A DNA stretch of 64,000 nt from Odontocerum albicorne (taxonomy: Eukaryota; Arthropoda; Insecta; Trichoptera; Odontoceridae). The notes below the pieces were generated by a model. It saw only the letters and a list, made by a program, of their open reading frames with translations, did not search any database and was not told where the DNA came from. The stretch lies in assembly GCA_949825065.1 (NCBI GenBank), contig OX463848.1, forward strand, positions 25,749,999 to 25,813,998, given 5' to 3'. The stretch's first letter is position 1. Each line of letters begins with the position of its first letter. Positions 46,401-52,690 of the stretch are shown here, piece after piece. The position numbers and the translations under genes were made by a program.

Positions 46401-49264
46401 TTTATTTTTTGTTTGTTTTTCCCAAGTATTGTCTTCGTACACTAAAATAAAGACGGTCATGGATTCCATGAATAATTATGTAACAAAAGCTGATTAATCG
46501 GAAGAAACGGATTTCAAGCAATCAATCCACCAGAGGTTTTTGCATAATTTACAATCTATCGTTATGGATATAATCAATACATTTAAAAAAATTAAAAACC
46601 TCGCCAAGTGTTCAAATGAAATAGCTTCTTGCGAAATTATATCTTAGTTGTGACATCAATAAAAGACAAAAAATCCATCTGCTTAATAGCAGAGGAATTA
46701 ATAATAATAATTTTAATAATTTGTTTCCCAACAATAATTTGTTCCCTCGTTCAAGAATTAAGTCGAATTGAGACCGTTTTTTTTATTTGGAAGTAAAACT
46801 AGAAAACCTCGGGCAAAGACTAACAAGTAAATCTTAAACTAAGTCTTACAAGTAAAGCCACGGATGTCGAAATAATAGGCCAAAAGTCTACTTTGCTTCT
46901 CATCAGGGGTCAGCAACCTTTTTCAGTAATGTATGTGAGTGATGATGGGTCACATTCATATATTGGATTATCTTATAACTACGATTAATAAATTAAGGTT
47001 ATAATTATAAAATATAAAACTATAAACTAAATTTATTTTATTTAAGTAATGTCTATATTTATTAACCAACAGGACAGTTAGTGCAACATTTGATGATATT
47101 TGGCGCTCGAAAGTTTTTATAGCATTAGATGAAAGACTGGATAAGTCCAAAAGCAGTTAGGGAAACACTGCCTTAACGGATATGCTCTTAAAATTAAGGG
47201 ATCTTCTCCTTTGAATCATAGTTACATGCCAAGATTCAGAACCGTAAGGCTAAATTCTTCTCTCATTCAGGTAGGTAATAGCTTATAAGTTTACTGTATG
47301 AAATTTTAAATAATCATAATTAATGACCTTCTTCACCTAGTTGGTGGAATGACTGTCTTCCAGAAAAGAGGTTGATTATTGAATTGCCACTGGTACCCAG
47401 ATTTTTTTAAACAGGATCCTGGGCTGGTTTTTAGTTAATAATATATATCTTAAACATCTTTTTGATTTGTTGAAAAAGATCGCCACATGTCAATAAACCC
47501 GATAGGTTACATTGTATAATAAAAATAAAGCCCGTTTACCAGTAGCACAACTTTAAAACTGGATGAAACAATGTGGGGTTTGAGGCGGATGTTCCGTATT
47601 CTATGAACCGCAAAGCGCGCCGTAACGTCTCTATAACGAAGTAATTAGATACTACCGAAAAACTTTCAACAATATACAAGAAAAGACTTGTTACATGCTT
47701 TGGACATGTGGCAAAAATATTAACGAAATATTAACGCTGGTGATTATGGGAACATGTTGTGGGAAAACGAGCAAGAGAAAGGTGTCCTAACATATAACAT
47801 AGGCAGACCAAACACAGGTACAACCAAGATCCCCTTTAAACGCTGCATTCAACATAACCCAAGGCCAGAAAGGATGGAGACTGGTGTTGCATCATGCTCT
47901 ATAGCAGAGGACATAGCAGAGGTCATAACACCAAAATTCAGCGAGTGACGAAGAAAAAGAGAAACAATAATACAGAAAACGAAATAGTTGTTAGCTGTAT
48001 AAATTCACATTTAGATCAAAGATATTTTTAAATGGACGATATACTTCATACTTCCGGTGACATTACATCTCATATAGAGCTTTAACCTTCCGAATGATTT
48101 TCCTCCTCACCTACTTATCATCAACTGTTTCCTCCCAATTTTTCTCTAGGTCAGAGGTTTTCAAAGTGTGCGCCTCAGCGCCCAGAAATACAGCGATGAA
48201 TTCCTAGAGGCGTGATGGGACACTCGAAAAATATATATAATTCTAAGCACTCTTAGTACATTAAAACCCCAATTTGTCTATATGAAACTGGTTAAGTTTT
48301 GGATATCATTTGCTGAGTATTTAAGTTCAGTGAATTTAGTTCCATTAGCAACGGCTAACCTCTGCGAAGCTGGGTTTTTGGTGGTAACTGTAATAATAAC
48401 TACATATCGCTCAACGTGGAGTAGAAAATGAGGATAGCTGTGTTTGGTTTGATTCCAAGATTTGAGAAACTATACTATGAACAACAGAGAAACTATGATA
48501 TATGGTGAAAAAAATTGTACACTGAAGCGAAAAAGTTTGAAAAGAACTGCTCTACGGTTACCATCCTAAATGCATGTTGTCTCATAGCGTCTTTATCCTC
48601 TCATGCTGTTGGGCTTGTATATTGTGTGTAAACGATTTCCGTGGCCTAGTTGGTAAGCCATTTAATTTCCACCCGGGGGTTCAGGGTTTGATGCCCGATA
48701 AAAGTTCCTCCAATAACAATACTCATATGCCATAGGTGTATGTTGTAAATTATTTATGATACTCGTATCATAAATGCGTTTGTATTGCTAACACATGCAA
48801 TCAAGAACACGTTCCGTACCTAATCTAATAGTTCTAAAGTCAAAGACTTGATATTACCGAGGTCGAACACAATGTTGTTTCCCGGTCACGGTCTTTAATA
48901 TGTCTGAATCATCAATTTTGAACATTTTAACTGTATCACACAAATTAATGTATGTTCTTTGTTAACTGTGCCAAACAAAATCTGTGTATGGGCTACATGT
49001 GAATTGAAATAATGTAAAGTATACTTACCGCGGACCAGATATCTGAATAAGGTAAATGGTTATGACTCCAGCTAGCAGTAAATGCCACATATTGGTCCTC
49101 ATGAGAACGGCCATGCTCAAGAGACCAAGTGAGGTGCAGCTCCATTTCCTGAGGGTCACATCGGAGCAGTTCCTCAGGATGAACCCGAAACGGGCCACAA
49201 GTATTACGTAAATCAACTCAAAGAGATCCCAAAAGGTTATTTTATTGGACACTGTTACATCCAT
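25166..49264 (-). CDS. Mboat7: Lysophospholipid acyltransferase 7 (MBOAT7/farjavit type), 7 coding exons, 484 aa
   Basis: Exons, in order: 49264-49029, 42066-41786, 33950-33796, 32865-32654, 30142-29960, 27458-27323 and 25417-25166. They total 1455 nt, and every junction uses GT-AG with matching phases. The protein is a multi-pass ER membrane O-acyltransferase expected to transfer polyunsaturated acyl groups from acyl-CoA to lysophosphatidylinositol. MBOAT7-type landmarks are the N-terminal hydrophobic segments (about 14-29, 42-55, 59-74), SGPYVRYQVYRDF (about 172-184), FRFRLFMYGSFC with GLGAYP, RHWNKAIQYWLGIYIYRS with Asn331, and STLWHGIYP with His368. These match Asn321 and His356 of human MBOAT7 (from memory), and the length is close to the human 472 aa. 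The gene spans 24 kb because its introns are full of mobile elements. I see no lesion in the coding exons. Confidence 0.9.
25525..25800 (+). repeat. tRNA-derived SINE, long-body type
   Basis: The head AACCTAGTTGGTAAAGTGCT and box B-like AAGTTTGATTCC precede a body with CTACTCCAGTGGTTCTTAAC and CACGCTCTTCAACATATCCG. It lies in intron 6 of the MBOAT gene, antisense to it. Confidence 0.6.
26863..27262. repeat. Minisatellite, about 66-68 bp x 6, each unit with an internal hairpin
   Basis: Six diverged units begin GTAAAAGTAGCAGTATCA and end near TATATTAAACAATT. Most can fold AAAAGTAG against CTACTTTT within the unit. Units 4 and 5 are almost identical, so expansion is recent. The array lies in intron 6 of the MBOAT gene, 61 bp beyond exon 6. 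Confidence 0.8.
27323..27458 (-). CDS. Mboat7: MBOAT7 exon 6 (catalytic His368)
   Basis: The acceptor TATTTTTTTTCAG and donor GTAAGT enclose 136 nt in phase 2-0. It encodes VFITFGVSTLWHGIYPSLFL with the invariant active-site histidine. A pogo element begins only 83 bases from its upstream edge, in intron 5. Confidence 0.9.
28096..28960 (-). pseudogene. Pogo transposase remnants: DDE shred plus PHD-like C-terminus
   Basis: Near 28880-28950 one - strand frame reads YFTVMFRGSAIGELLPPYII, the block that follows the first aspartate region in jerky/pogo transposases. After a deletion the frame resumes with a basic linker (REHQEKTKKRGRPVGK-like). It ends in a Cys4-His-Cys3 pattern: CKVC, SECDDLFHDFC, then CASC, with an acidic SDSDTSWDED tail. 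That spacing fits a PHD finger. Several frame changes show that it is not functional as it stands. Confidence 0.55.
28985..29263 (-). pseudogene. Pogo transposase N-terminus (HTH_psq domain)
   Basis: The 92-residue frame starts MPRKNNNTTTTGTRKYG, a typical pogo/jerky-like N-terminus. The helix-turn-helix follows at about 27-62: EQLNEALLNIRTGAMNQRMA then IPRSAIKNKIKGKHDK. The frame stops soon after it, before any CENP-B-type second DNA-binding domain or complete DDE domain. Confidence 0.75.
29374..29415. repeat. Perfect palindrome of the pogo TIR motif
   Basis: GGGTAACATTGGCCC is followed immediately by its reverse complement, making a palindrome of about 42 bp centred on CCCGGG within the pogo element. 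The same motif occurs at both termini and again at about 27740, so these look like transposase-binding sites. Confidence 0.75.
29960..30142 (-). CDS. Mboat7: MBOAT7 exon 5 (catalytic Asn331)
   Basis: The acceptor is ATGATTCTAG and the donor GTATGT, 183 nt. The first base completes an Ile codon from exon 4. It carries FETLPKIATATRHWNKAIQY with the invariant asparagine of the MBOAT active site and continues WLGIYIYRSLPKKYFNQPA. Confidence 0.9.
30370..30460 (-). repeat. Foldback repeat with hammerhead-like core
   Basis: GTTTCTGCCTCCTTTCTCGA and TCTAGAAAGGAGGTAGAAAC form inverted arms. On the - strand CCTGATGAGAACC is followed by GAAACAAGTGTC, the CUGAUGAG...GAAAC...GUC order of a hammerhead ribozyme core with a very short stem III. 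It lies in intron 4 of the MBOAT gene. Confidence 0.45.
30650..30830 (+). pseudogene. RTE-like non-LTR 3' end relic
   Basis: The sequence reads IKINTVQMRILRRMYGKNN, matching the 'xxExRxLRxMxG' block of RTE-type Pol. It is followed by a short 3' UTR and a (GATGAT)n tail at 30810-30830. Confidence 0.5.
31090..31420 (-). pseudogene. Non-LTR reverse-transcriptase relic
   Basis: The - strand reads MYRSKTxALKRSDKNN, a decayed version of the 'YGSExWxLxKxDxxR' motif. The + strand sequence resembles the block amplified at about 51.6-52.0 kb. Confidence 0.4.
31870..32015 (+). pseudogene. Fragment of an arthropod DNA-transposon protein
   Basis: Frames read EYEENGGKFTTPGKK and, shifted, DDFYICAIRQQIQNL. 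From memory, this resembles the 'GGxFxTPGKKR...DDFDxCAIRxxIHxFY' segment found in many uncharacterised arthropod transposable-element proteins. It lies in intron 4 of the MBOAT gene. Confidence 0.4.
32530..32653 (-). other. Open segment downstream of the exon 4 donor, unexplained
   Basis: In a frame different from exon 4 the - strand reads NIECGFIEFPAEVKDSSSAD, then KHRWKRKLRMTIAVYVQYLN, reaching a GTAAGA donor-like site. The composition looks protein-like. I do not recognise it, and no matching acceptor is obvious, so it could be an old exon, an alternative exon or a transposon shred. Confidence 0.25.
32654..32865 (-). CDS. Mboat7: MBOAT7 exon 4
   Basis: Its frame was recovered by splice-phase logic. 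The acceptor CATTTTAG and donor GTAAGT bound 212 nt in phase 0-2. It encodes FFYRVTYCVLQWFRFRLFMY and TTAGLGAYP, which match the conserved 'FRMRxYxxW...GxGAYP' region of MBOAT7. It supplies the 70 residues otherwise missing between exons 3 and 5. Confidence 0.88.
33114..33199. repeat. Long hairpin, 37-bp arms with two mismatches, 12-base loop
   Basis: The arms run 33114-33150 and 33163-33199 (core CTCCATTATTGGCG). The shape resembles a microRNA precursor, but the right arm continues into SINE-derived sequence, so an inverted SINE duplication explains it as well. It lies in intron 3 of the MBOAT gene. Confidence 0.8.
33180..33510 (-). repeat. Fragmented tRNA-derived SINE, long-body type
   Basis: Two overlapping body pieces (GGATTAGACACGGAACTAAC and GGAATAGAAACTGAACTCGC) precede a head relic at 33447-33505 with AAACCTCCGGC and GGAGGTCGTC. 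It lies in intron 3 of the MBOAT gene. Confidence 0.5.
33796..33950 (-). CDS. Mboat7: MBOAT7 exon 3
   Basis: The acceptor GATTACAG and donor GTAAGT enclose 155 nt. It encodes GPYVRYQVYRDFIKLPF, the family's 'TGPFxRYRTYxDxLxxPF' segment, and then a membrane span ending VANIIWPIE. Confidence 0.9.
33985..34650 (-). pseudogene. RTE-like non-LTR Pol C-terminal relic
   Basis: The - strand gives ISKLYERWEEKYLRIKVAKS, then VIVIEKCERKVN, then ILVATLMYEVKRGRE, then MKRITRCFGHVEGINAERLT. In order these are the post-palm segment, the KSKV block, the 'TLMYGxE' motif and the 'RWFGHVERMxxERL' block of RTE Pol proteins. Many stops interrupt it. It lies in intron 2 of the MBOAT gene, same strand. Confidence 0.65.
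35148..35300 (+). repeat. tRNA-derived SINE head with inserted body
   Basis: TTAGCTTAGTTGGTAAGACG and CACTCGGGGGTTTGTG form the head. A reversed body signature (ATCATGTGGCAATCCCTTCC) follows directly, so a short-body copy on the - strand abuts or interrupts this head. Confidence 0.5.
35375..35545 (+). repeat. tRNA-derived SINE, truncated
   Basis: Box B TTCGATTCCCGATGG precedes AGGTCCCAGTCTGGC and a diverged long-type body. The 5' half of the head is lost. Confidence 0.5.
35719..35955 (+). mobile_element. Partial BEL LTR, copy A
   Basis: The sequence starts TGTTCACGCCAAAACGACG and matches LTR copies B and C for about 235 bp, including two GCCATCCAC...GTGTCATC repeats. Identity ends near GTGTATTTATGT. 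It is a truncated solo LTR, G+C-rich against the A+T-rich flanks. Confidence 0.7.
36130..36325 (-). repeat. Second tRNA-derived SINE family, copy 3
   Basis: The reverse complement contains ACACTCTGGACTTCCATG, CTCCAGTTCGAATCCCACG (box B) and TATGACTTCGATCATATA. It is the best-preserved copy of this family in the window. Confidence 0.65.
36755..37140 (+). repeat. Long-body SINE interrupted by a short-body SINE
   Basis: The long-body SINE on the + strand (TTCTTCAGTGGTTCTTAATC; then ATTGTCTCCCGGCACAGTCT) is split by a - strand short-body SINE at about 36850-37020 (TGCCATGTGGCAATATCTTC; box B TTCGATTACAG reversed). This gives a relative age: the short-body insertion is younger. Confidence 0.65.
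37254..37432. repeat. Tandem duplication, about 87-92 bp x 2
   Basis: Both units contain ATTAGTCTCGRCAGGACATT, CTTCAGTTGTTAGGACATAG and ACGTATTAACATCGTGAG-like sequence. They differ at roughly one base in ten. Confidence 0.8.
37870..38290 (+). pseudogene. Mariner transposase C-terminal relic
   Basis: The sequence reads ILPRPPYSPDLVSFDFRLFR, then FYDENQIRELV, FFTSKPVEFY and NNSEYVID. These are the third-aspartate block and C-terminal blocks of a mariner. The usual alanine-proline before the second Asp is changed. It lies in intron 2 of the MBOAT gene. Confidence 0.65.
38885..39005 (-). repeat. Long-body SINE fragment
   Basis: AATCGCACCTTCGGGTTTGG and GTTCGTCATCACACATATTGGC match the reversed body. 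The fragment is cut off at the outer end of BEL LTR copy B, so the LTR or its rearrangement interrupted the SINE. Confidence 0.6.
39010..39474 (-). mobile_element. BEL LTR, copy B (inverted)
   Basis: On the - strand it starts TGTTCACGCC directly at the end of the Pol reading frame and runs for about 465 bp to GTTTTGGCGTAAGCC. It is the 3' LTR of the adjacent Pol fragment and the longest LTR copy here. Confidence 0.75.
39453..39960 (-). CDS. BEL/Pao retrotransposon Pol, C-terminal end of integrase
   Basis: The - strand frame contains the block typical of the DUF5641-like C-terminus of BEL/Pao integrases: FRLIQAISQLF...W, then LVLIKEDNLPALKWRLGRI, then PGKDGVPRVVDL and RPVSKLARFPLE. Upstream of its first Met the frame continues with LIAGHFLTGRPLTALPE. 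It stops just inside LTR copy B. Only about 165 codons remain, so the element is a 3' fragment. The frame is undamaged, which suggests a recent origin. Confidence 0.75.
39967..40350 (+). mobile_element. BEL LTR, copy C (direct orientation)
   Basis: It starts TGTTCACGCCAAAACGACG, preceded by the same 21 bp of Pol end that precedes copy B. It ends in a tandem TTTCAGCTCGAAACGAC. Copies B and C are nearly identical and inverted, with the Pol fragment as spacer. Confidence 0.75.
40545..40620. mobile_element. hAT-like terminal fragment
   Basis: CAGTCCTGCTCAAACTATGG followed by TCCCCGGACCGGTGCTGGTC has the form of many hAT termini. No partner end was identified. Confidence 0.4.
40674..41106. mobile_element. 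Non-autonomous hAT with 8-bp target duplication
   Basis: The ends CAATGATACTCAACC and, reversed, CGGTTATACTCAACC are flanked by the duplication CTCTAGAG at 40666-40673 and 41107-41114. The 433-bp interior has GGGCCGC motifs near both ends and no transposase. It lies in intron 2 of the MBOAT gene. Confidence 0.8.
41131..41326. repeat. Foldback repeat, arms of about 85 bp
   Basis: TTTGTTTAGTAAAACACTG at the left is mirrored by CAGTGTTTTACTAAACAAA at the right, and the arms continue inward to CATCATCAGG and CCTCTGATGATG. It contains CTGATGATGATGAG and GAAATCGGTAGTC, a hammerhead-like arrangement seen in Penelope-type elements. Confidence 0.6.
41385..41700 (-). repeat. tRNA-derived SINE, long-body type, complete
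   Basis: Reading the - strand: head TTGGCCTAGTTGGTTATAC, box B TTCGATTCCCGATAG, body GCTAACACATGTGATGGCG and TTCTAAACCCGAAGGCT, and a 3' hairpin. This is the best reference copy for the long-body family. It ends about 85 bp from MBOAT exon 2. Confidence 0.75.
41786..42066 (-). CDS. Mboat7: MBOAT7 exon 2
   Basis: The acceptor TTTTTTTTCCAG and donor GTAAGT bound 281 nt in phase 2-1. The exon encodes RYCHMVALTISFSYLSIFRW, the loop with KRKIGEMPNKDVDPTEDD, and SDIFHYVFCYTAIVSG, which leads into the conserved GPYVRY block of exon 3. Confidence 0.9.
42120..42500 (-). pseudogene. Non-LTR reverse-transcriptase palm relic, partly duplicated
   Basis: The - strand reads DNLWNILNECGFECKLILGI, then ASLYAERRAFTRIRVNDTST and FNISKEVNQGC, the start of the palm domain ('VNxxxSxxFxIxxGVxQGC'). 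A second partial copy of the ASLYA segment lies at 42140-42200. The copies differ by a 6-bp insertion, CGAGTA, which adds two residues (TR) in one of them. It lies in intron 1 of the MBOAT gene. Confidence 0.6.
42595..42785. repeat. Foldback repeat related to Penelope-type termini
   Basis: The arms pair AGTTCACTACCGGTTTCAAA with TTTGAAACCAGCTGTGAACT, and TCTGTATTCATCAG with its diverged inverse. GAAACCGGTAGTG matches the motif in the 41.1-kb foldback. Confidence 0.55.
42965..43314. mobile_element. hAT-type MITE
   Basis: CAGGGTTGGCCACC and, reversed, CAGGGATGGCCAAC are hAT-style termini 350 bp apart. The interior has no coding content. No 8-bp flanking duplication is visible. Confidence 0.5.
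43700..43765 (+). repeat. tRNA-derived SINE head fragment
   Basis: GGGGACTTCGGATCGATTCCCAG matches the 3' half of the head. The rest cannot be recognised. Confidence 0.4.
45025..45894 (+). mobile_element. Mariner element with internal deletion and intact ends
   Basis: The left end TTAGGTTGTTCCAAAAATAA and right end, reversed TTAGGTTGTTTCAAAAATAA, are flanked by TA at 45023-45024 and 45895-45896. At 870 bp it lacks the middle of a 1.3-kb mariner. The N-terminal region survives as LHEFKLGQYASETTRNVDQA and GEGTISERSV, interrupted by stops. It lies in intron 1 of the MBOAT gene. Confidence 0.8.
46908..47170. mobile_element. hAT-like relic paralogous to 23.0 kb
   Basis: It begins CAGGGGTCAGCAACCTTTTT and shares TTTATTTTATTTAAGTAATG, GTGCAACATTTGATG and GCGCTCGAAAG with 23041-23280. 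No right terminus was found. Confidence 0.5.
47330..47530 (+). repeat. tRNA-derived SINE, short-body type
   Basis: Head CACCTAGTTGGTGGAATGAC, then ATCCTGGGCTGGTTTTTAG and body AAAAAGATCGCCACATGTCAAT. It lies in intron 1 of the MBOAT gene. Confidence 0.65.
47555..47950 (+). pseudogene. Non-LTR Pol C-terminal relic
   Basis: The sequence reads ETMWGLRRMFRIL, then AKRAVTSL, recognisable as the 'EMWxxRRMLRI' block after the reverse-transcriptase thumb. Another frame downstream contains DYGNMLWENEQEKG, the usual position of the 'L-x-GKxEGKRxRGRP' block. Stops are frequent. Confidence 0.5.
48151..48500 (+). pseudogene. hAT element relic with transposase C-terminal block
   Basis: A hAT-style end (CAGAGGTTTTCAAAGTGTGC) is followed by a frame reading VKFWISFAEYLSSVNLVPLA, then TANLCEAGFLVV and YRSTWSRK. 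'LCEAGFS' followed by 'KxKYRSRL' is the C-terminal dimerisation block of ZBED5/SCAND3-like hAT transposases. It lies in intron 1 of the MBOAT gene. Confidence 0.6.
48635..48960 (+). repeat. tRNA-derived SINE, long-body type
   Basis: Head TCCGTGGCCTAGTTGGTAAG, body GTATTGCTAACACATGCAATC, TAATAGTTCTAAAGTCAAAG and GGTCACGGTCTTTAATATG. It ends about 65 bp from MBOAT exon 1. Confidence 0.7.
49029..49264 (-). CDS. Mboat7: MBOAT7 exon 1 (start codon, residues 1-78)
   Basis: The ATG at 49264 opens MDVTVSNKITFWDLFELIYV and three hydrophobic segments. The donor is GTAAGT at 49028, phase 2. An acceptor 28 bases upstream of the ATG (TTTCTTTTTCAG, exon edge 49292) shows that at least one untranslated 5' exon lies further upstream. 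Confidence 0.88.
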
Positions 49265-49374
49265 TTTGATAAAGATTTGTCTTCTGGCCTATCTGAAAAA
49301 GAAACATATTTCATTATCCAAAATCTATGAAACAATATTAATAATGCCATACATACATAAAATGATTGATGAAT

Positions 49375-49450
49375 ACCTCCGTGCCCTAGTTTGTAAGACT
49401 CCTGTCTTCCGCCCGGAGGTTGCTGATTTGATTCCCGCTTTAAAACAACT
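49375..49450 (+). repeat. tRNA-derived SINE, head only
   Basis: CTCCGTGCCCTAGTTTGTAAG and GGAGGTTGCTGATTTGATTC. No body follows. It lies just upstream of MBOAT exon 1 (in the gene's direction). Confidence 0.6.
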
Positions 49451-49648
49451 AGGCATATTTTTTTTATCTAAGCGTATTAGTAGATTACAGCTTAGAAAAT
49501 CTCTGATGTCAATATTAACTTCTAGCGGTGATATTAACAATTTTTAACGAAGATGGAAAATTGCAAGATTTCGAAATACAAATCAAGAATCATTAACTCT
49601 AGCAATCCAATTAATTCTAATTATTTTTTGTAATAATAGTGTAACATC

Positions 49649-50922
49649 GATCAATAAGTCCCGGGACTAACTACTAAAACAACATTGGTTTGCCAAAATT
49701 CTTCTTTATTCATCAACATAGTCTCCTTCAAGAGCGATACATTAATTCCAACGCTTTCCTAACTTTTCTATGCCAGCCGTGTAGAACGATTTATCTTTGG
49801 TTTCAAAATATGCGATAGTTTCGGCAATCACTTCTTCATTGGAGCCAAATCTCTTTCCCTGGAGCATATTTTTGAGGTCTGCGAACAGCCAATAGTCGTT
49901 GGGGGCCAAATCTGGAGAATACGGTGGACGCGGAAGCGATTCGAAGTTCAACTCTTGCAATTTGGCCATCGTTACCATCGACTTGTGACACAGTACATTG
50001 TCCTAATGAAAGAGAACTTTTTTCTTCTTCATATGGGGCTGTTTTTTTTTGCAATTTCTGCTTTCAAACGCTCCAATAACGCTATGTTATACTCGTTATT
50101 GATGGTTTTTCTCTTTTCAAGGTGATCGATAAATATTATACCATGCGCATCCCAAAATACGGAGACCATAATCTTCCCGGCCGACTGTTGAGTTTTGGTC
50201 GCTTTGGACGACTTTCACCGGCTGCTCTCCACTCAGCTGACTGCCGATTTGATTCAGGAGTATAGTGGTGGATCCAAGTTTCATCCATTGTCACATACCG
50301 ACGCAAAAACTTCTGTTTATTTCGCGTCAACAGTGCCGAACAGCGCTCTGAATCATCAATACGTTGTTATTTCTGTTCCATTGTGAGCAAACGCGGCACC
50401 CATTTCGAAAAAAGCTTTTTCATGACCAAATGTTCATGCAAAATAGTGTAAACACTACCAAATGATATCTTCAAGATATCAGCTATCTCACGCAACTTTA
50501 CTTTGCGATTTTCCATCACGATTTTGAAGGGTTTTTTATGTTTTTCTGGTGTAACAGCCTCATTTGGACGACCAGAGCATTCAGCATCATTTGTGTCTGT
50601 ACGACCGCGTTTGAAATCAGCATACTACCGACAAATGGTTGTTTTCGACGGAGCAGAGCCCGGATAACACTTTTCAAACCATCGCTGAGTTTGAACGATA
50701 TTTTTCCCAATAAAAAGCAATGTTTTATCAACACACAAAATTCGGTTTTTCCATTGTTTTGAAAATAGCAAAATTAGCGTCACTAAAACCGCTGTAACTC
50801 AATGACACAATGTCAGAATGACATGAAAGTTTGACACGTAACTTCTAAAGGCTGGTACTAACTGAGAATGGATTTGTTATTAGAGGCGCCATCTGTTGGT
50901 TAGTCCCGGGAATTGTTGATTG
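49649..50922 (-). mobile_element. Near full-length mariner element
   Basis: Terminal repeats (CGATCAATAAGTCCCGGGAC at left; CAATCAACAATTCCCGGGAC reversed at right) are 1274 bp apart, the normal mariner size. The transposase reads on the - strand from ATG at 50754 to a stop at 49742. The element lies upstream of the MBOAT coding start, possibly in a 5' UTR intron. Confidence 0.8.
49742..50754 (-). pseudogene. Mariner transposase, frameshifted
   Basis: Blocks in order are a paired helix-turn-helix region (KLREIADILKISFGSVYTIL), WVPRLL, MDETWIHHYTPES (first Asp) and PLERLKAEI-like sequence. HQDN-type sequence (second Asp) is followed by RPPYSPDLAPNDYWLFADLK (third Asp, D34D spacing), ending KLGKRWN. 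The region is 1013 nt, close to the full length of about 345 codons, but at least two frameshifts and a few stops break it. Confidence 0.8.
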
Positions 50923-51583
50923 ATACGTTATATGACAACTCTCAATACCAAGACAATTTCGTACTCTGAAAGACTGACGCAAATCGAGATTTTTCGTAAA
51001 ATGGATTGCATATTTTTGAACTAGACTTTAATGTCTTTATTATGGAAATTCGTCACACCTTTTCAATCAACACTTGGCCAAAATACGATCGATATACATT
51101 AGATTTTATTTTTAACGCAATACTGCATCATTTGGACTTTGATACCAGATAATTTGAAAAAAAAATTTTTTGATTACCATCCATAAATGGCTACAATTTT
51201 TGTGTCACATTTTAAACCTATTCCAAAAATTATTAGCTTTTAATTTTAGGCACAAAAATACATATCACGCCAATTCCCTTTTGGGGTTGGCAGAGAGGAC
51301 AGATCTTCACACCTTCCTATGGTATTCACAGAAACAGTCTTTGCCTCATCCGCAGTTATATATTTCGTCAAACATACTCTTCTATTTCTCATACTTCTCA
51401 TTCTATTTTTTTATCAGCCTACCTCTTCCTAGCACGCAATTTATTCCAGACGTACATATTTTTGGTCAACCCTTCCAGAAGTAATTATTTCGATATGTCA
51501 AAACACTTTTCAAAATTCTTTCTTGATTTTGTACATACGAGTATTTATGACACCCAACTCTAGGAAACAGTTTTCACTAATCT

Positions 51584-51985
51584 TACTCTTCTACCGCATT
51601 TATTCTGCTCTTATCTTTCTTTCTTACTGTCCAGACTTCACTTCCATACATAAAAGTGGGCATTAACATTTATTCTGCTCTTATCTTTCTTTCTTACTGT
51701 CCAGACTTACTCTTCTACCGCATTTATTCTGCTCTTATCTTTCTTTCTTACTGTCCAGACTTCACTTCCATACATAAAGGTGGGCATTAACATTTATTCT
51801 GCTCTTATCTTTCTTTCTTACTGTCCAGACTTACTCTTCTACCGCGTTTATTCTGCTCTTATCTTTCTTTCTTACTGTCCAGACTTACTCTTCTACCGCA
51901 TTTATTCTGCTCTTATCTTTCTTTCATAATGTCCTGACTTCACTTCCATACATAAAGGTGGGCATTAACAAACCTCTGTGTAATA
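51584..51985 (-). repeat. Tandemly amplified non-LTR reverse-transcriptase fragment
   Basis: A block containing TTTATTCTGCTCTTATCTTT and CTTACTGTCCAGACTT is repeated about six times in two alternating unit lengths. Its reverse complement encodes LMPTFMYGSEVWTVRKKDKS and then RINAVEE, the post-palm region of an RTE-type Pol. Confidence 0.7.
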
Positions 51986-52534
51986 TTATTTTTAACGATT
52001 TAACAATTGTTTTATTGGCAAATGGATTACACTTCTTAATGGATTGTTGATCCTGTTTCCTGCTGAAGCAATATTTTAGATTATAATGCCTTTCAATATT
52101 CTTCTATATCTTAACATCTCTCGAAAACATGATTCTTAACTTTAGATTTTAATGTATACTAACATATGCCCGGAAATTCCCTTACCACTCCAAAATAAAT
52201 TATTATCTTAGTTGTATAGTAAAAATAAATGCTTATTTTTTTATATTCTTTAAAATTCACACTCGATTATCTTAAACAATGTTTTTTTCGACTCGTAACA
52301 ATCTTGCATTAAAGGTTCGATATGATATAAACTCTCGATATAAAGACATACGTTCACGAAATGAATTGACATGAAAGAATTAAAAAATACTAAGATTAAC
52401 ATTAAGAAAACCATTTTACTCATAAGTTAGTTCAGGTTAAGTTAGCATCCGGGCGATTTGGATTATATTTCCTACGACAAATATGTTACGAAGCAGAGCT
52501 ATATTCATTCCATTTTTTTTTTAATTTTATTTTG

Positions 52535-52690
52535 TCGTAGTATTGCCAACATGGAGTTACGGACCTACTCCAGTTCAAAACTTGAAGCTCGATTAATAGG
52601 ACCAAAATAATGTTGTTTCACGGTTACACTCTTCAATATGACTGCATCGCATCACCAATTCGAATGTGTGAAGATTCACAATAAGAATAA
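52535..52690 (+). repeat. Long-body SINE, 3' half
   Basis: GTATTGCCAACATGGAGTTA, CTCGATTAATAGGACC and the terminal CACTCTTCAATATG hairpin arm match the family. The head is missing. Confidence 0.6.
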
